This document shows positions 42,184 through 49,992 of a stretch of 64,000 nucleotides of DNA, piece after piece. How positions within the stretch are numbered: the stretch's first letter is position 1; each line of letters starts with the position of its first letter. Both the position numbers and the translations under genes were made by a program. The DNA lies in assembly GCF_001735715.1 (NCBI RefSeq), contig NZ_CP017259.1, forward strand, positions 1,857,501 to 1,921,500. Reading direction: 5' to 3'. The notes under the pieces were generated by a model, which saw only the letters and a program-made list of their open reading frames with translations, did no database searches and had not been told where the DNA came from. The DNA is from Formosa sp. Hel3_A1_48. Its GTDB lineage: Bacteria > Bacteroidota > Bacteroidia > Flavobacteriales > Flavobacteriaceae.

Positions 42184-42951
42184 CTATTCAACGGCTGTTT
42201 TTTCATTGTCCTCTTCACTAAGCTTTTGGATACGTGTTTTTTTATAAATCGGCAGAAGGTAGGTTATTGTATAGCTAAAACCAGTTCCTATTTTACTGCT
42301 GTCGTATGTACGCCCAAATCCAGGAATGTATAAATTTTCAAAATTTGACGGACTTTTTTCTGCTAAGCGCGCTTTTATCTGCACATTTAATCCTAGAAAT
42401 ACATTGTTTAACAATTCGGCTTTAATACCAAAAATAAGCTCTAACCATGCAGCAGTCAATCCAGCGAATTCTTTACTGTCCTCGTTGATGATTCCTCCCC
42501 ATGTTTGTCCATTTGTATCGTAAATGGTATATCGGTCTCTTGTTTGACTAAAACTAGAAAAACCAAAGCGCAATCCACCAATAATTAAGTTTTCCATGCC
42601 TAACCAGTTCTCATATAGGTTGTAATCTATTCCTGCTTTGAAATAATTTCCTTTTGCTTTTGAGTCCAAATAACTGGTTGATGTTGATTTTTCTTCAAAA
42701 CCAAGCTCACCAGCGGTATATAATTTTTTACTAAGCCTGTAATCAGCATTCAATTCAAACCCAGAGTAATCAGATTCAAAAGCTGTCCTTGCTAACCGAC
42801 TGATGTCAACACCAAAGCGCAAACCATATTTTTCTTGAAAAACAACACTGTCTTGTTGAATGTTAGGTTTTTTTTCTTCTACATTATTTTGGGCAGATGT
42901 AAGACCAAAAGCCAAAATTGAACAAAGTATACTAATGGAATATTTTGACAT
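42184..42951 (-). CDS. DUF6048 family outer-membrane-type protein
   Basis: A 255-residue protein with a signal peptide (SKYSISILCSILAFGLTSAQ) and then repeated alternating strands such as YGLRFGVDISRLART, YFKAGIDYNLYENWLGMENL and LIIGGLRFGFSSFSQTR, the look of a small outer-membrane beta-barrel. This is the Bacteroidota DUF6048 family, function unknown. Several in-frame ATGs (42978, 42966, 42960, 42951) are possible; I took the one that begins the signal peptide with least overlap of the DUF6452 gene. It forms a run with rlmD and DUF6452. Confidence 0.8.
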   Translation of the reverse strand: MSKYSISILCSILAFGLTSAQNNVEEKKPNIQQDSVVFQEKYGLRFGVDISRLARTAFESDYSGFELNADYRLSKKLYTAGELGFEEKSTSTSYLDSKAKGNYFKAGIDYNLYENWLGMENLIIGGLRFGFSSFSQTRDRYTIYDTNGQTWGGIINEDSKEFAGLTAAWLELIFGIKAELLNNVFLGLNVQIKARLAEKSPSNFENLYIPGFGRTYDSSKIGTGFSYTITYLLPIYKKTRIQKLSEEDNEKTAVE

Positions 42952-43435
42952 GACTTTCATTTTCATTAGTAACTTCATTGATTGTAATTTCAGTGCTAAT
43001 CATCCAGAGATCGATATCCTGCTCAATACTAAAACCCTGAATGCTATAATTGTTCTTGTAACCACAAGCACGAGAGACATAAAACGATTCAGTTTCATAG
43101 GCAATGGTTATAACATCAGGATTTCCTTCAACTTCATTGTCTATTATATCATAGTTAGAATACAATTTAAATTGTGTTTGATTTTCAGAACCGTTGAGTG
43201 GTAATTCGATTATTGAACGTGAATTAACAACTTCTCCAAGGATTGTAACTTCATTACCCAGATCATCCAAACCTACTGCGAACAGGCCAGGTACAGTCTT
43301 TGGAGCTTCAAAATTTTCAATGTCGAAAAACTCAATTACCAATCTAGGGGTTGTTTGTGTATTTTCACTGCAAATGTCATCTGGTTCACAGGAAACCAAG
43401 CTAGTAAGAATGTATAAGAACAATATTTTTTTCAT
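42932..43435 (-). CDS. DUF6452 family lipoprotein
   Basis: A 167-residue protein starting MKKILFLYILTSLVSCEPDD, a clear lipoprotein signal with lipobox LVSC. The mature part is a beta-rich domain (RLVIEFFDIENFEAPKTVPG and RSIIELPLNGSENQTQFKLY) typical of DUF6452, known only from Bacteroidota. I moved the start to 43435, since a longer frame from 43471 would run into rlmD and spoil the signal peptide. It is probably on the inner face of the outer membrane, perhaps with the barrel encoded next (DUF6048). Confidence 0.82.
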   Translation of the reverse strand: MKKILFLYILTSLVSCEPDDICSENTQTTPRLVIEFFDIENFEAPKTVPGLFAVGLDDLGNEVTILGEVVNSRSIIELPLNGSENQTQFKLYSNYDIIDNEVEGNPDVITIAYETESFYVSRACGYKNNYSIQGFSIEQDIDLWMISTEITINEVTNENESHVKIFH

Positions 43436-43442
43436 AAAAAAG

Positions 43443-44855
43443 CTAAATTCTTTTTTCCAAAAGTACAACATTTTCTACATGATGTGTCTGTGGAAACATA
43501 TCTACTGCTTGAGTTTTTGTAATGGAGTAAGATGGATTTAAAATTTCCAAGTCACGTGCCTGTGTAGCACTATTGCAACTAACATATACAATCTTTGAAG
43601 GTAAGATTTTCAAAATTTGTTGAACTACATCTTTGTGCATTCCGTCTCTAGGAGGATCCGTAATGATCACATCTGGGTGCCCATTTGTTTTAATAAAAGT
43701 ATCATTGAAAATGGTTTTCATATCGCCAACAAAAAAATCGATATTATCAATTTTATTATGCAGGGCATTTTCCTTAGCTGCCTTAATAGCATCTGGAACA
43801 GCTTCGACGCCAATAACTTTTTTTGCCTTTTTAGCAATAAATTGTGCAATTGTCCCAGTTCCTGTGTACAAGTCATAAACCAACTCACTCCCAGTCAATC
43901 CTGCAAAATCTCTCGTAATTTTATATAAATTGAGTGCTTGTTCAGAATTGGTTTGATAAAATGATTTGGCGTTTATTTTAAATTGTAATCCCTCCATTTC
44001 CTCAACTATATAAGTTTGTCCACTATAGCAAACAACCTCTAGATCATAAATAGTATCATTGCCTTTTGGATTGATTACGTATTGTAAAGATGTGATCTCT
44101 GGAAATGAGTTTTTTAAAAACTCCATAACGATTTCAATTTGCTGTTTTCTGCCTGAAAAAAATTGAACAACAACCATGATTTGTCCTGTACTGCTCGTAC
44201 GAATCATCAATGTACGGAGTGCACCTTCTTGCTGTCTTGGATTAAAAAATGGAATATTTTGATCTGTCGCAAAATTTTTAAGACCATTTCGAATTGCATT
44301 GGAAGGATCGGCTTGCAGCCAACATTTGTCAATATCTAAGATTTTGTCCCACATACCCGGGATATGAAATCCCAATGCATTTCTATTTTCGATGGTTATA
44401 TCTGCATTAATTTCTTCGAAAGAAAGCCAGCGGTTATTACTGAAGGAAAACTCCATTTTATTTCTGTAAAAATAAGGTTCAGTACAACCCAAAATAGGAG
44501 TTACTTTTGGCAATTCAATTTTGCCAATACGTTCCAAATTATTTATGACTTCTTTTTCTTTGAAATAAAGTTGTTGTTTGTAATCCATATGCTGCCACTT
44601 ACATCCTCCACAAGTACCAAAATGCTCACATTCAGGTTTTACTCTGTGCTTGGAGTATTTGTGGAACTTTATCGCTTTTCCTTCGTAATAGCCTTTTCTT
44701 TTTTTGAAAGTTTGAACATCTACCACATCGCCGGGAACGGCATTAGATAAGAACACAATTTTTCCGTCGGGCGCTTTAGCTAAACTTTTTCCTTTAGCCC
44801 CAGCGTCAAACACTTCTAATTCAAAAAATTCTTTTTTTGTATTTTTTCTGCGCAT
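43443..44855 (-). CDS. rlmD: 23S rRNA (uracil-1939-C5)-methyltransferase
   Basis: A 470-residue SAM-dependent RNA methyltransferase. An N-terminal TRAM domain (ELEVFDAGAKGKSLAKAPDG) is followed by the iron-sulfur motif CEHFGTCGGCKWQH and a C-terminal Rossmann domain with LVYDLYTGTGTIAQFIAKK, IITDPPRDGMHKDVV and KIVYVSCNSATQARDL, which holds the catalytic cysteine. I chose the ATG at 44855: a longer frame from 44969 is non-conserved, and two TATTTTTG boxes (44861-44868 and 44872-44879) lie directly upstream of 44855. RlmD-like and RumA-like members are hard to separate by eye. Confidence 0.9.
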   Translation of the reverse strand: MRRKNTKKEFFELEVFDAGAKGKSLAKAPDGKIVFLSNAVPGDVVDVQTFKKRKGYYEGKAIKFHKYSKHRVKPECEHFGTCGGCKWQHMDYKQQLYFKEKEVINNLERIGKIELPKVTPILGCTEPYFYRNKMEFSFSNNRWLSFEEINADITIENRNALGFHIPGMWDKILDIDKCWLQADPSNAIRNGLKNFATDQNIPFFNPRQQEGALRTLMIRTSSTGQIMVVVQFFSGRKQQIEIVMEFLKNSFPEITSLQYVINPKGNDTIYDLEVVCYSGQTYIVEEMEGLQFKINAKSFYQTNSEQALNLYKITRDFAGLTGSELVYDLYTGTGTIAQFIAKKAKKVIGVEAVPDAIKAAKENALHNKIDNIDFFVGDMKTIFNDTFIKTNGHPDVIITDPPRDGMHKDVVQQILKILPSKIVYVSCNSATQARDLEILNPSYSITKTQAVDMFPQTHHVENVVLLEKRI

Positions 44856-45030
44856 ACTTGCAAAAATAATGCAAAAATATATGCTCTTCCCATTGAAAGT
44901 TGATAAATAAAATATTTTTAAATCTTCTTTTCTAATAATTATAAAAAATCTTACTAATTTGCAGTCCATCTTACGCCATTCAGGCTTATTGGAAATCGAT
45001 TTTTACCTAATATTTTAATTTTTAATTTAT

Positions 45031-46308
45031 ATGTCCGTTCTCAATACTATTTCGTCAAAAGAAGCTATCGATTTAGAGTATAATTTTGGTGCACATAATT
45101 ACCATCCGTTACCGGTGGTTCTCAACAAAGGCGATGGTGTATTTGTTTGGGATGTTGAGGGTAATAAATACTACGATTTCCTGTCTGCATATTCATCTGT
45201 TAATCAAGGTCATTGCCATCCAAAAATTGTTAATGCCATGATTGATCAAGCCAAAACTTTGACCCTTACTTCTAGAGCTTTTCATAACGATCAATTGGGA
45301 CGATACGAACAGTTTATAACCTCGTATTTTGGGTTTGATAAAGTTTTACCAATGAACACTGGAGCCGAGGCTGTCGAAACGGCACTTAAAATTGCTCGTC
45401 GATGGGGATATGAAGTTAAAAAGCTCCCTATTAATAAAGGTAAAATTATAGTATGTGAAAATAACTTTCATGGCCGGACTACCACAATAATTTCATTTTC
45501 AAATGATCCTATTGCTCGAGATAATTTTGGCCCCTACACAGATGGTTTCATCAAGATTCCCTACGACGATATTAATGCTCTTGAAATTGTTTTAAATAAA
45601 CATGATGATATTGCTGGATTTTTAGTGGAACCAATCCAAGGTGAAGCAGGCGTCTATGTGCCTGCTGATGACTATTTGAAGAACGCTAAGGCACTTTGTG
45701 TAAATCACAATGTATTATTTATTGCCGACGAGGTTCAAACTGGAATAGCGCGTACCGGTCGTTTATTAGCATCTTGTGGGAATTGTAGTTGTCCAAATAA
45801 AGATTGTTCTGCTACTGCAGAAGTAAAGCCCGATATTTTGATTTTAGGTAAAGCCTTGAGCGGCGGTGTTTATCCTGTTTCTGCTGTGTTGGCTAATAAC
45901 TCTATAATGAATGTAATAACACCAGGCTCTCATGGCAGTACATTTGGTGGTAATCCAATAGCTGCAGCCGTAGCTGTTGCAGCACTTGAAGTTGTAAAAG
46001 AAGAGCAATTAACTGCCAATGCTGATCGTCTTGGTAAGCTTTTTAGAGCCCAACTTAATAATTACATACTAAGCAGTTCAATAGTTAAGCTGGTAAGAGG
46101 AAAAGGATTGTTAAACGCTATTGTTATTAATGACTCAGAGGATAGTGATACGGCTTGGAATATATGCCTTAAACTAAGAGATAATGGATTATTGGCTAAA
46201 CCAACTCATGGTAACATCATACGTTTTGCTCCTCCGTTAGTTATGACGGAGGAACAATTACTTGATTGTGTTCAAATTATCGTCAATACCCTAAAGACTT
46301 TTGAATAA
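45031..46308 (+). CDS. rocD: Ornithine aminotransferase
   Basis: A 425-residue class III PLP aminotransferase converting ornithine to glutamate semialdehyde. [58 protein letters not shown] and [16 protein letters not shown] are family motifs; Lys274 in [19 protein letters not shown] binds PLP. An insertion before that lysine holds four cysteines (249, 252, 254, 259 in [12 protein letters not shown]), absent from animal ornithine aminotransferase. The gene is alone, after a 175-bp AT-rich gap in which I see no further gene. Confidence 0.95.
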   Translation: MSVLNTISSKEAIDLEYNFGAHNYHPLPVVLNKGDGVFVWDVEGNKYYDFLSAYSSVNQGHCHPKIVNAMIDQAKTLTLTSRAFHNDQLGRYEQFITSYFGFDKVLPMNTGAEAVETALKIARRWGYEVKKLPINKGKIIVCENNFHGRTTTIISFSNDPIARDNFGPYTDGFIKIPYDDINALEIVLNKHDDIAGFLVEPIQGEAGVYVPADDYLKNAKALCVNHNVLFIADEVQTGIARTGRLLASCGNCSCPNKDCSATAEVKPDILILGKALSGGVYPVSAVLANNSIMNVITPGSHGSTFGGNPIAAAVAVAALEVVKEEQLTANADRLGKLFRAQLNNYILSSSIVKLVRGKGLLNAIVINDSEDSDTAWNICLKLRDNGLLAKPTHGNIIRFAPPLVMTEEQLLDCVQIIVNTLKTFE

Positions 46309-46373
46309 AGAAAGGCCTTTTAGATTAACTTAAACTAAATCGCTAAAAGGGTTGTTTGATAAGAGCAATGCGC

Positions 46374-46697
46374 TTATGCACTTTGGTTTATCTCCTCCAT
46401 CATTTTTCTCCACTCTTCCTGGACTTCACTCATATCCCCAGTGGCAAGAGCATAGATTGTGTACAAAAGATAAAGCACATTGATGATAAGAATGACTAGT
46501 GCTACAGTTTTTGCGGTTTCCATACTGTTAGCATTACCTTCATACTCATCAGGATTCAATTTTGCGTCTTTAAGTTTTTTGTTTGCTATCAAGTATGCAG
46601 GTCCAGAAAGCAAAAAGCCTAGTCCAGCAAAGCAACAGCACAATAGACCCAAAATACTGAGTACATAAATCAGTGTTGTATTTAGTGATTTTTTCAT
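46374..46697 (-). CDS. CCC-motif small membrane protein
   Basis: A 107-residue protein with two membrane helices. The first helix has three consecutive cysteines (ILGLLCCCFAGLGFLLSG, residues 20-22), after which the Bacteroidota family is named. A soluble loop KLKDAKLNPDEYEGN links to the second helix (VALVILIINVLYLLYTIYAL). Function unknown. The cysteines could be lipidated or bind metal. It overlaps the DUF2752 stop by 4 bp, forming a two-gene unit. Confidence 0.85.
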   Translation of the reverse strand: MKKSLNTTLIYVLSILGLLCCCFAGLGFLLSGPAYLIANKKLKDAKLNPDEYEGNANSMETAKTVALVILIINVLYLLYTIYALATGDMSEVQEEWRKMMEEINQSA

Positions 46698-46996
46698 AAA
46701 AAGAATTGTTTTATAATATAGTTAGTAATGATTGTACCAATAGAAATTAATGAAAAGATATTGATGCTTTTTTGGTAAAATTTAAATTTGAAAAATCGAG
46801 TAAGGATGATTAATACAGCTAAAATCAGTAGTGGGTAAATTGCAGGGTACATCCAAAATGCAGCTACAAATTTTCCTTGAAAAACGAATAAAAGGGAGCG
46901 TTGAAATCCACAGCCCATACATTCCAAACCAAAAAGTGATTTGCTAAGGCAAGGAAACATGTAATTCTCGAAAGTCATATTGGTTTTGAATATCAA
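46694..46996 (-). CDS. DUF2752 domain membrane protein
   Basis: A 100-residue membrane protein. PCLSKSLFGLECMGCGFQRS is the DUF2752 signature (PCxxK, GxxCPGCGxTR type), with cysteines at the membrane surface followed by LFVFQGKFVAAFWMYPAIYP. Two further helices follow. An ATG at 46978 would give a 94-residue protein beginning at the conserved part and is equally likely. Function unknown; often found beside the CCC-motif protein as here. Confidence 0.85.
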   Translation of the reverse strand: MIFKTNMTFENYMFPCLSKSLFGLECMGCGFQRSLLFVFQGKFVAAFWMYPAIYPLLILAVLIILTRFFKFKFYQKSINIFSLISIGTIITNYIIKQFFL

Positions 46997-47094
46997 AGAA
47001 ATAAATAATTTATCGATTTTAAAAAAAAATCAAGCATCAATGTTGAATTTAGCTTAAAGACCTTATTTTTATATAATATATATGAAAGAATTAT

Positions 47095-47301
47095 ATGGGA
47101 ACAAATTCTTTAAAGTACATCTTATTTTTAACTGGTAGTGGTATACTTGTTTATGATGATATTTCTACTGAATCAAAGGGACTTCTTTCTTTAATTGGTC
47201 TTATTTTGATGGTTATTGGCATTTATTTAATCTCAAAAGGGATTGGAGAAAAGCCCAAAGTTGATCCTTATGCTGTTCAATCTTATGACGAAGAAGAATG
47301 A
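47095..47301 (+). CDS. Small two-helix membrane protein
   Basis: A 68-residue protein with two hydrophobic helices (LKYILFLTGSGILVYDDIST and LLSLIGLILMVIGIYLISKG) and an acidic tail ending YDEEE. I know it as a recurrent partner of the Smr-domain gene in Flavobacteriia but not by function. Its stop overlaps the Smr gene start by 4 bp (ATGA type), so the two are translationally coupled. Confidence 0.72.
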   Translation: MGTNSLKYILFLTGSGILVYDDISTESKGLLSLIGLILMVIGIYLISKGIGEKPKVDPYAVQSYDEEE

Positions 47302-47855
47302 AGTTTAACATCAATGATTACGTATCTGTTTTAGATGATGATCTCTCAGGCTTTGTTATAGCCATTTCTGGATCAGGCATCACTATTGAAACCACTTCAG
47401 GATTTGAAGTGATTTACGATGCATCTGAATTGGTTAAAATTGACAATAATTTATTGAAATCATCTTCTTTTAAAGGTCAATCACTACAAAAAATTATTTC
47501 TGAAAAAGAATCAAAACAAAAAAAGTCATTAACAAAATTTAAAACCAAATCACGCCTGCAACCACCTATGGAAGTAGACTTACATATACATCAATTGGTC
47601 AAATCAACCAAGGGCATGCAAAATCATGATATACTAAACCTGCAATTGGACACTGCAAAAAAGCGACTCGAGTTTGCACTTTCAAAACGTATACAGCGTA
47701 TTGTATTTATTCATGGTGTAGGATCTGGAGTTCTTAAATTGGAATTGGAATATCTATTGAAAAGATACGATCAGTTGAAGTTTTATGCAGCAGACTACCA
47801 AAAATATGGACACGGCGCCACCGAAGTGTATATTTTTCAGCAAAAAAGGATTTAG
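47298..47855 (+). CDS. Smr-domain protein (MutS2-type C-terminal nuclease)
   Basis: A 185-residue protein. The N-terminal 55 residues (KFNINDYVSVLDDDLSGFVI) form an SH3-like beta domain; the C-terminus is an Smr domain with EVDLHIHQLVKSTKGM and RIVFIHGVGSGVLKLELEYL (DLHxH and HGxGxG motifs). Smr domains nick branched DNA or cleave RNA; recent work ties them to ribosome rescue and collision. The MutS2 ATPase is absent, so this is the stand-alone form. It converges with a lipoprotein gene, 4-bp overlap. Confidence 0.85.
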   Translation: MKFNINDYVSVLDDDLSGFVIAISGSGITIETTSGFEVIYDASELVKIDNNLLKSSSFKGQSLQKIISEKESKQKKSLTKFKTKSRLQPPMEVDLHIHQLVKSTKGMQNHDILNLQLDTAKKRLEFALSKRIQRIVFIHGVGSGVLKLELEYLLKRYDQLKFYAADYQKYGHGATEVYIFQQKRI

Positions 47856-48733
47856 AATGTAATAATCGTTTCGTAGGTTCCTAGCTCAAGACTATCAGCA
47901 GAGAGTACTGAAATATCAATATTAAATAGTGTAATAGTAATTGTTACAATGCGCTTGAATTGATTAGGGTTTGTGGTTTGTACTGCATATGAATTTGAGA
48001 AATTTTCGTCTAAAAATCTTGCAGATGATGATCCAGTAGCGATGTCATCAAATAAGTTGCCATTACCATTTTCATCTTCATTAATTGTGAGGGTACCATC
48101 ACCATCATCATCTTGGTCTAAATAGTCAGGTATTGAATCCCCATCACTATCTTGAGCATCAGCCAAATCCCCATCGTTGTTTGGGTCAGGTTTTTCATTA
48201 ATGGTGGGTACGTTGTCTCCATCGTCGTCATAATCTTTGTAGTTTGGTATACCATCCCCATCTGTATCCCCATCAAATTCTAGTGCTGTAGGAATCCCAT
48301 CATCATCATCGTCCTCAAAAAGTGATACGAACTGAGCTGTTCCGCTTGTTGAGGCATAGTTTTGTGTAACAGAAATCCCTGCTGGAGGAATTACAGCACA
48401 AATTAAATCATTGGGGTCTCCATTGTATGATCTGTAGTGAAATTGCTTGCTATTTCCATCAATGGCGACGTTTTGCGTGGCACCAGATTCTTCAGGATTA
48501 AACATAGCCTCTGTGGTGGTTGTTCTTGGAATCAACAATGTAAGTGATTCAAATGGATCTGTGCGTGTATCGTAAAATAAAAAACTAGATGTTATATTAG
48601 ATCCATCATCGGCAGTTTGAATTTGACATAAGGATAGTTCTTTATCAAAATCTAATTGAACTTGTAATACATCTCCATCATCACAAGCTGATATCAGCAA
48701 TAAAACTGAAAATAAATAAAACCATTTGTACAT
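47852..48733 (-). CDS. Lipoprotein with calcium-binding thrombospondin type 3-like repeats
   Basis: A 293-residue protein. MYKWFYLFSVLLLISACDDG is a lipoprotein signal with lipobox ISAC; I therefore start at 48733 and not 48793. Residues from about 150 hold acidic repeats: DDDGIPTALEFDGDTDGDGI, DGDNVPTINEKPDPNNDGD, DSDGDSIPDYLDQDDDGDG, the DxDxDGxxD pattern of calcium-binding TSP3 repeats. The N-terminal half is beta-rich and unrecognised. It is probably outer-membrane attached and surface-facing. Single gene. Confidence 0.8.
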   Translation of the reverse strand: MYKWFYLFSVLLLISACDDGDVLQVQLDFDKELSLCQIQTADDGSNITSSFLFYDTRTDPFESLTLLIPRTTTTEAMFNPEESGATQNVAIDGNSKQFHYRSYNGDPNDLICAVIPPAGISVTQNYASTSGTAQFVSLFEDDDDDGIPTALEFDGDTDGDGIPNYKDYDDDGDNVPTINEKPDPNNDGDLADAQDSDGDSIPDYLDQDDDGDGTLTINEDENGNGNLFDDIATGSSSARFLDENFSNSYAVQTTNPNQFKRIVTITITLFNIDISVLSADSLELGTYETIITF

Positions 48734-48837
48734 ACAGCAATACTTTGATACAAAAGTAACAGAATTAAGAAATAAAAGTATTGTTATTGCCAATTATTTA
48801 ATTTGATTATTTTTGTTCAACTTAATACACAATTTTT

Positions 48838-49992
48838 ATGTTGCCTATTTATTTAGATAATGCTGCCACCACACAGGTTCGCGAAGAAGTAGCGGATAAA
48901 ATGGCTGCTGTTTTGAAATCTAATTATGGCAATCCCTCGTCAACACACAGTGTAGGGCGATCATCCAAATCAATACTTGAACAATGCCGTAAGCGAATTG
49001 CAGCACATTTTAATGTAAAACCATCTGAAATTATCTTTACCGCCGGTGGTACCGAAGCCGATAATTTAGTTTTGCGTTCTGCAGTATGTGATTTAAATGT
49101 AGAGCATATCATAAGCTCAAAAATTGAGCACCATGCTGTTGGCCACACTGTTAGTGCTTTAGCACAAACAACAAATATTAAGCTTAGTTATGTAGATGTG
49201 TTATCTGACGGTAGTATTGACTTGAAGCATTTGGAGGAACTTTTAACCAATTCAGCAAAAAAAACTCTTGTTTCATTAATGCACATCAATAACGAAATAG
49301 GGACAATATTAGATTTAAAGTTTGTTGCCGATTTATGCAAAACCCATAATGCTTTATTTCATAGCGATTGCGTTCAGTCTGTAGGTCATTATCCACTTGA
49401 TTTAGAATACATTCCGATTGATTTTTTGGCTGCTAGTGCACACAAATTTCATGGTCCAAAGGGTATAGGCTTTGCTTTTGTGAGAAGTGGTTTAGGGGTG
49501 CAGTCTATAATTACGGGTGGTTCACAAGAGCGTGGCTGTCGTGCTGGAACAGAAAGTCTACACGATATTGTTGGAATGGATGAAGCCTTGTCTTTGGCTT
49601 ATGAGAATTTATCTTCTGAAAAGGTATATGTGGCTGATTTAAAAGCTCATTTTATTAAGTTATTGAAGTCTGAAATACCAGAGGTTAAATTTAATGCAAA
49701 TTGCGATGACTCTATCAAAAGCACCTATACACTAGTCAACGTTTGCTTACCAGTGTCGGAAGCTAAAGCCCCTTTATTTTTGTTTCAGTTAGATCTTAAG
49801 GGCATAGCTTGTTCTAAGGGCAGTGCTTGTCAAAGTGGAAGTGATAAAGGATCACATGTTTTGGCGCAAATTCTTTCTGCTGAAGAACTTAAAAGACCAT
49901 CAATTCGGTTTTCTTTTAGTATTTATAACAACGTTGACGAATTGGACAGGGTAGTCAAAACGCTGAAAGAATTAGTTTTTGAATCCGCCTAA
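48838..49992 (+). CDS. Cysteine desulfurase family protein
   Basis: A 384-residue class V PLP enzyme of the NifS/IscS group, releasing sulfur from cysteine. PIYLDNAATTQVREEVADKM and NPSSTHSVGRSSKSIL open it; ASAHKFHGPKGIGFAFV holds the PLP lysine and GIACSKGSACQSGSDKGSHV the catalytic cysteine loop. Its place away from suf genes suggests a tRNA thiolation or general sulfur role, not decided here. TATTTTTG at 48808-48815 is a good -7 box 22 bases before the start. It converges with the TonB receptor, 4-bp overlap. Confidence 0.92.
   Translation: MLPIYLDNAATTQVREEVADKMAAVLKSNYGNPSSTHSVGRSSKSILEQCRKRIAAHFNVKPSEIIFTAGGTEADNLVLRSAVCDLNVEHIISSKIEHHAVGHTVSALAQTTNIKLSYVDVLSDGSIDLKHLEELLTNSAKKTLVSLMHINNEIGTILDLKFVADLCKTHNALFHSDCVQSVGHYPLDLEYIPIDFLAASAHKFHGPKGIGFAFVRSGLGVQSIITGGSQERGCRAGTESLHDIVGMDEALSLAYENLSSEKVYVADLKAHFIKLLKSEIPEVKFNANCDDSIKSTYTLVNVCLPVSEAKAPLFLFQLDLKGIACSKGSACQSGSDKGSHVLAQILSAEELKRPSIRFSFSIYNNVDELDRVVKTLKELVFESA

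Noticed and set aside
43617-44750. Long frames of 80 to 128 residues antisense to rlmD
   Set aside because: Low-complexity phenylalanine- and isoleucine-rich translations typical of the reverse strand of an AT-rich gene.
43443-44969. Longer rlmD start at 44969
   Set aside because: Two -7 boxes lie inside the extension, next to the ATG at 44855, and the added residues are low-complexity.
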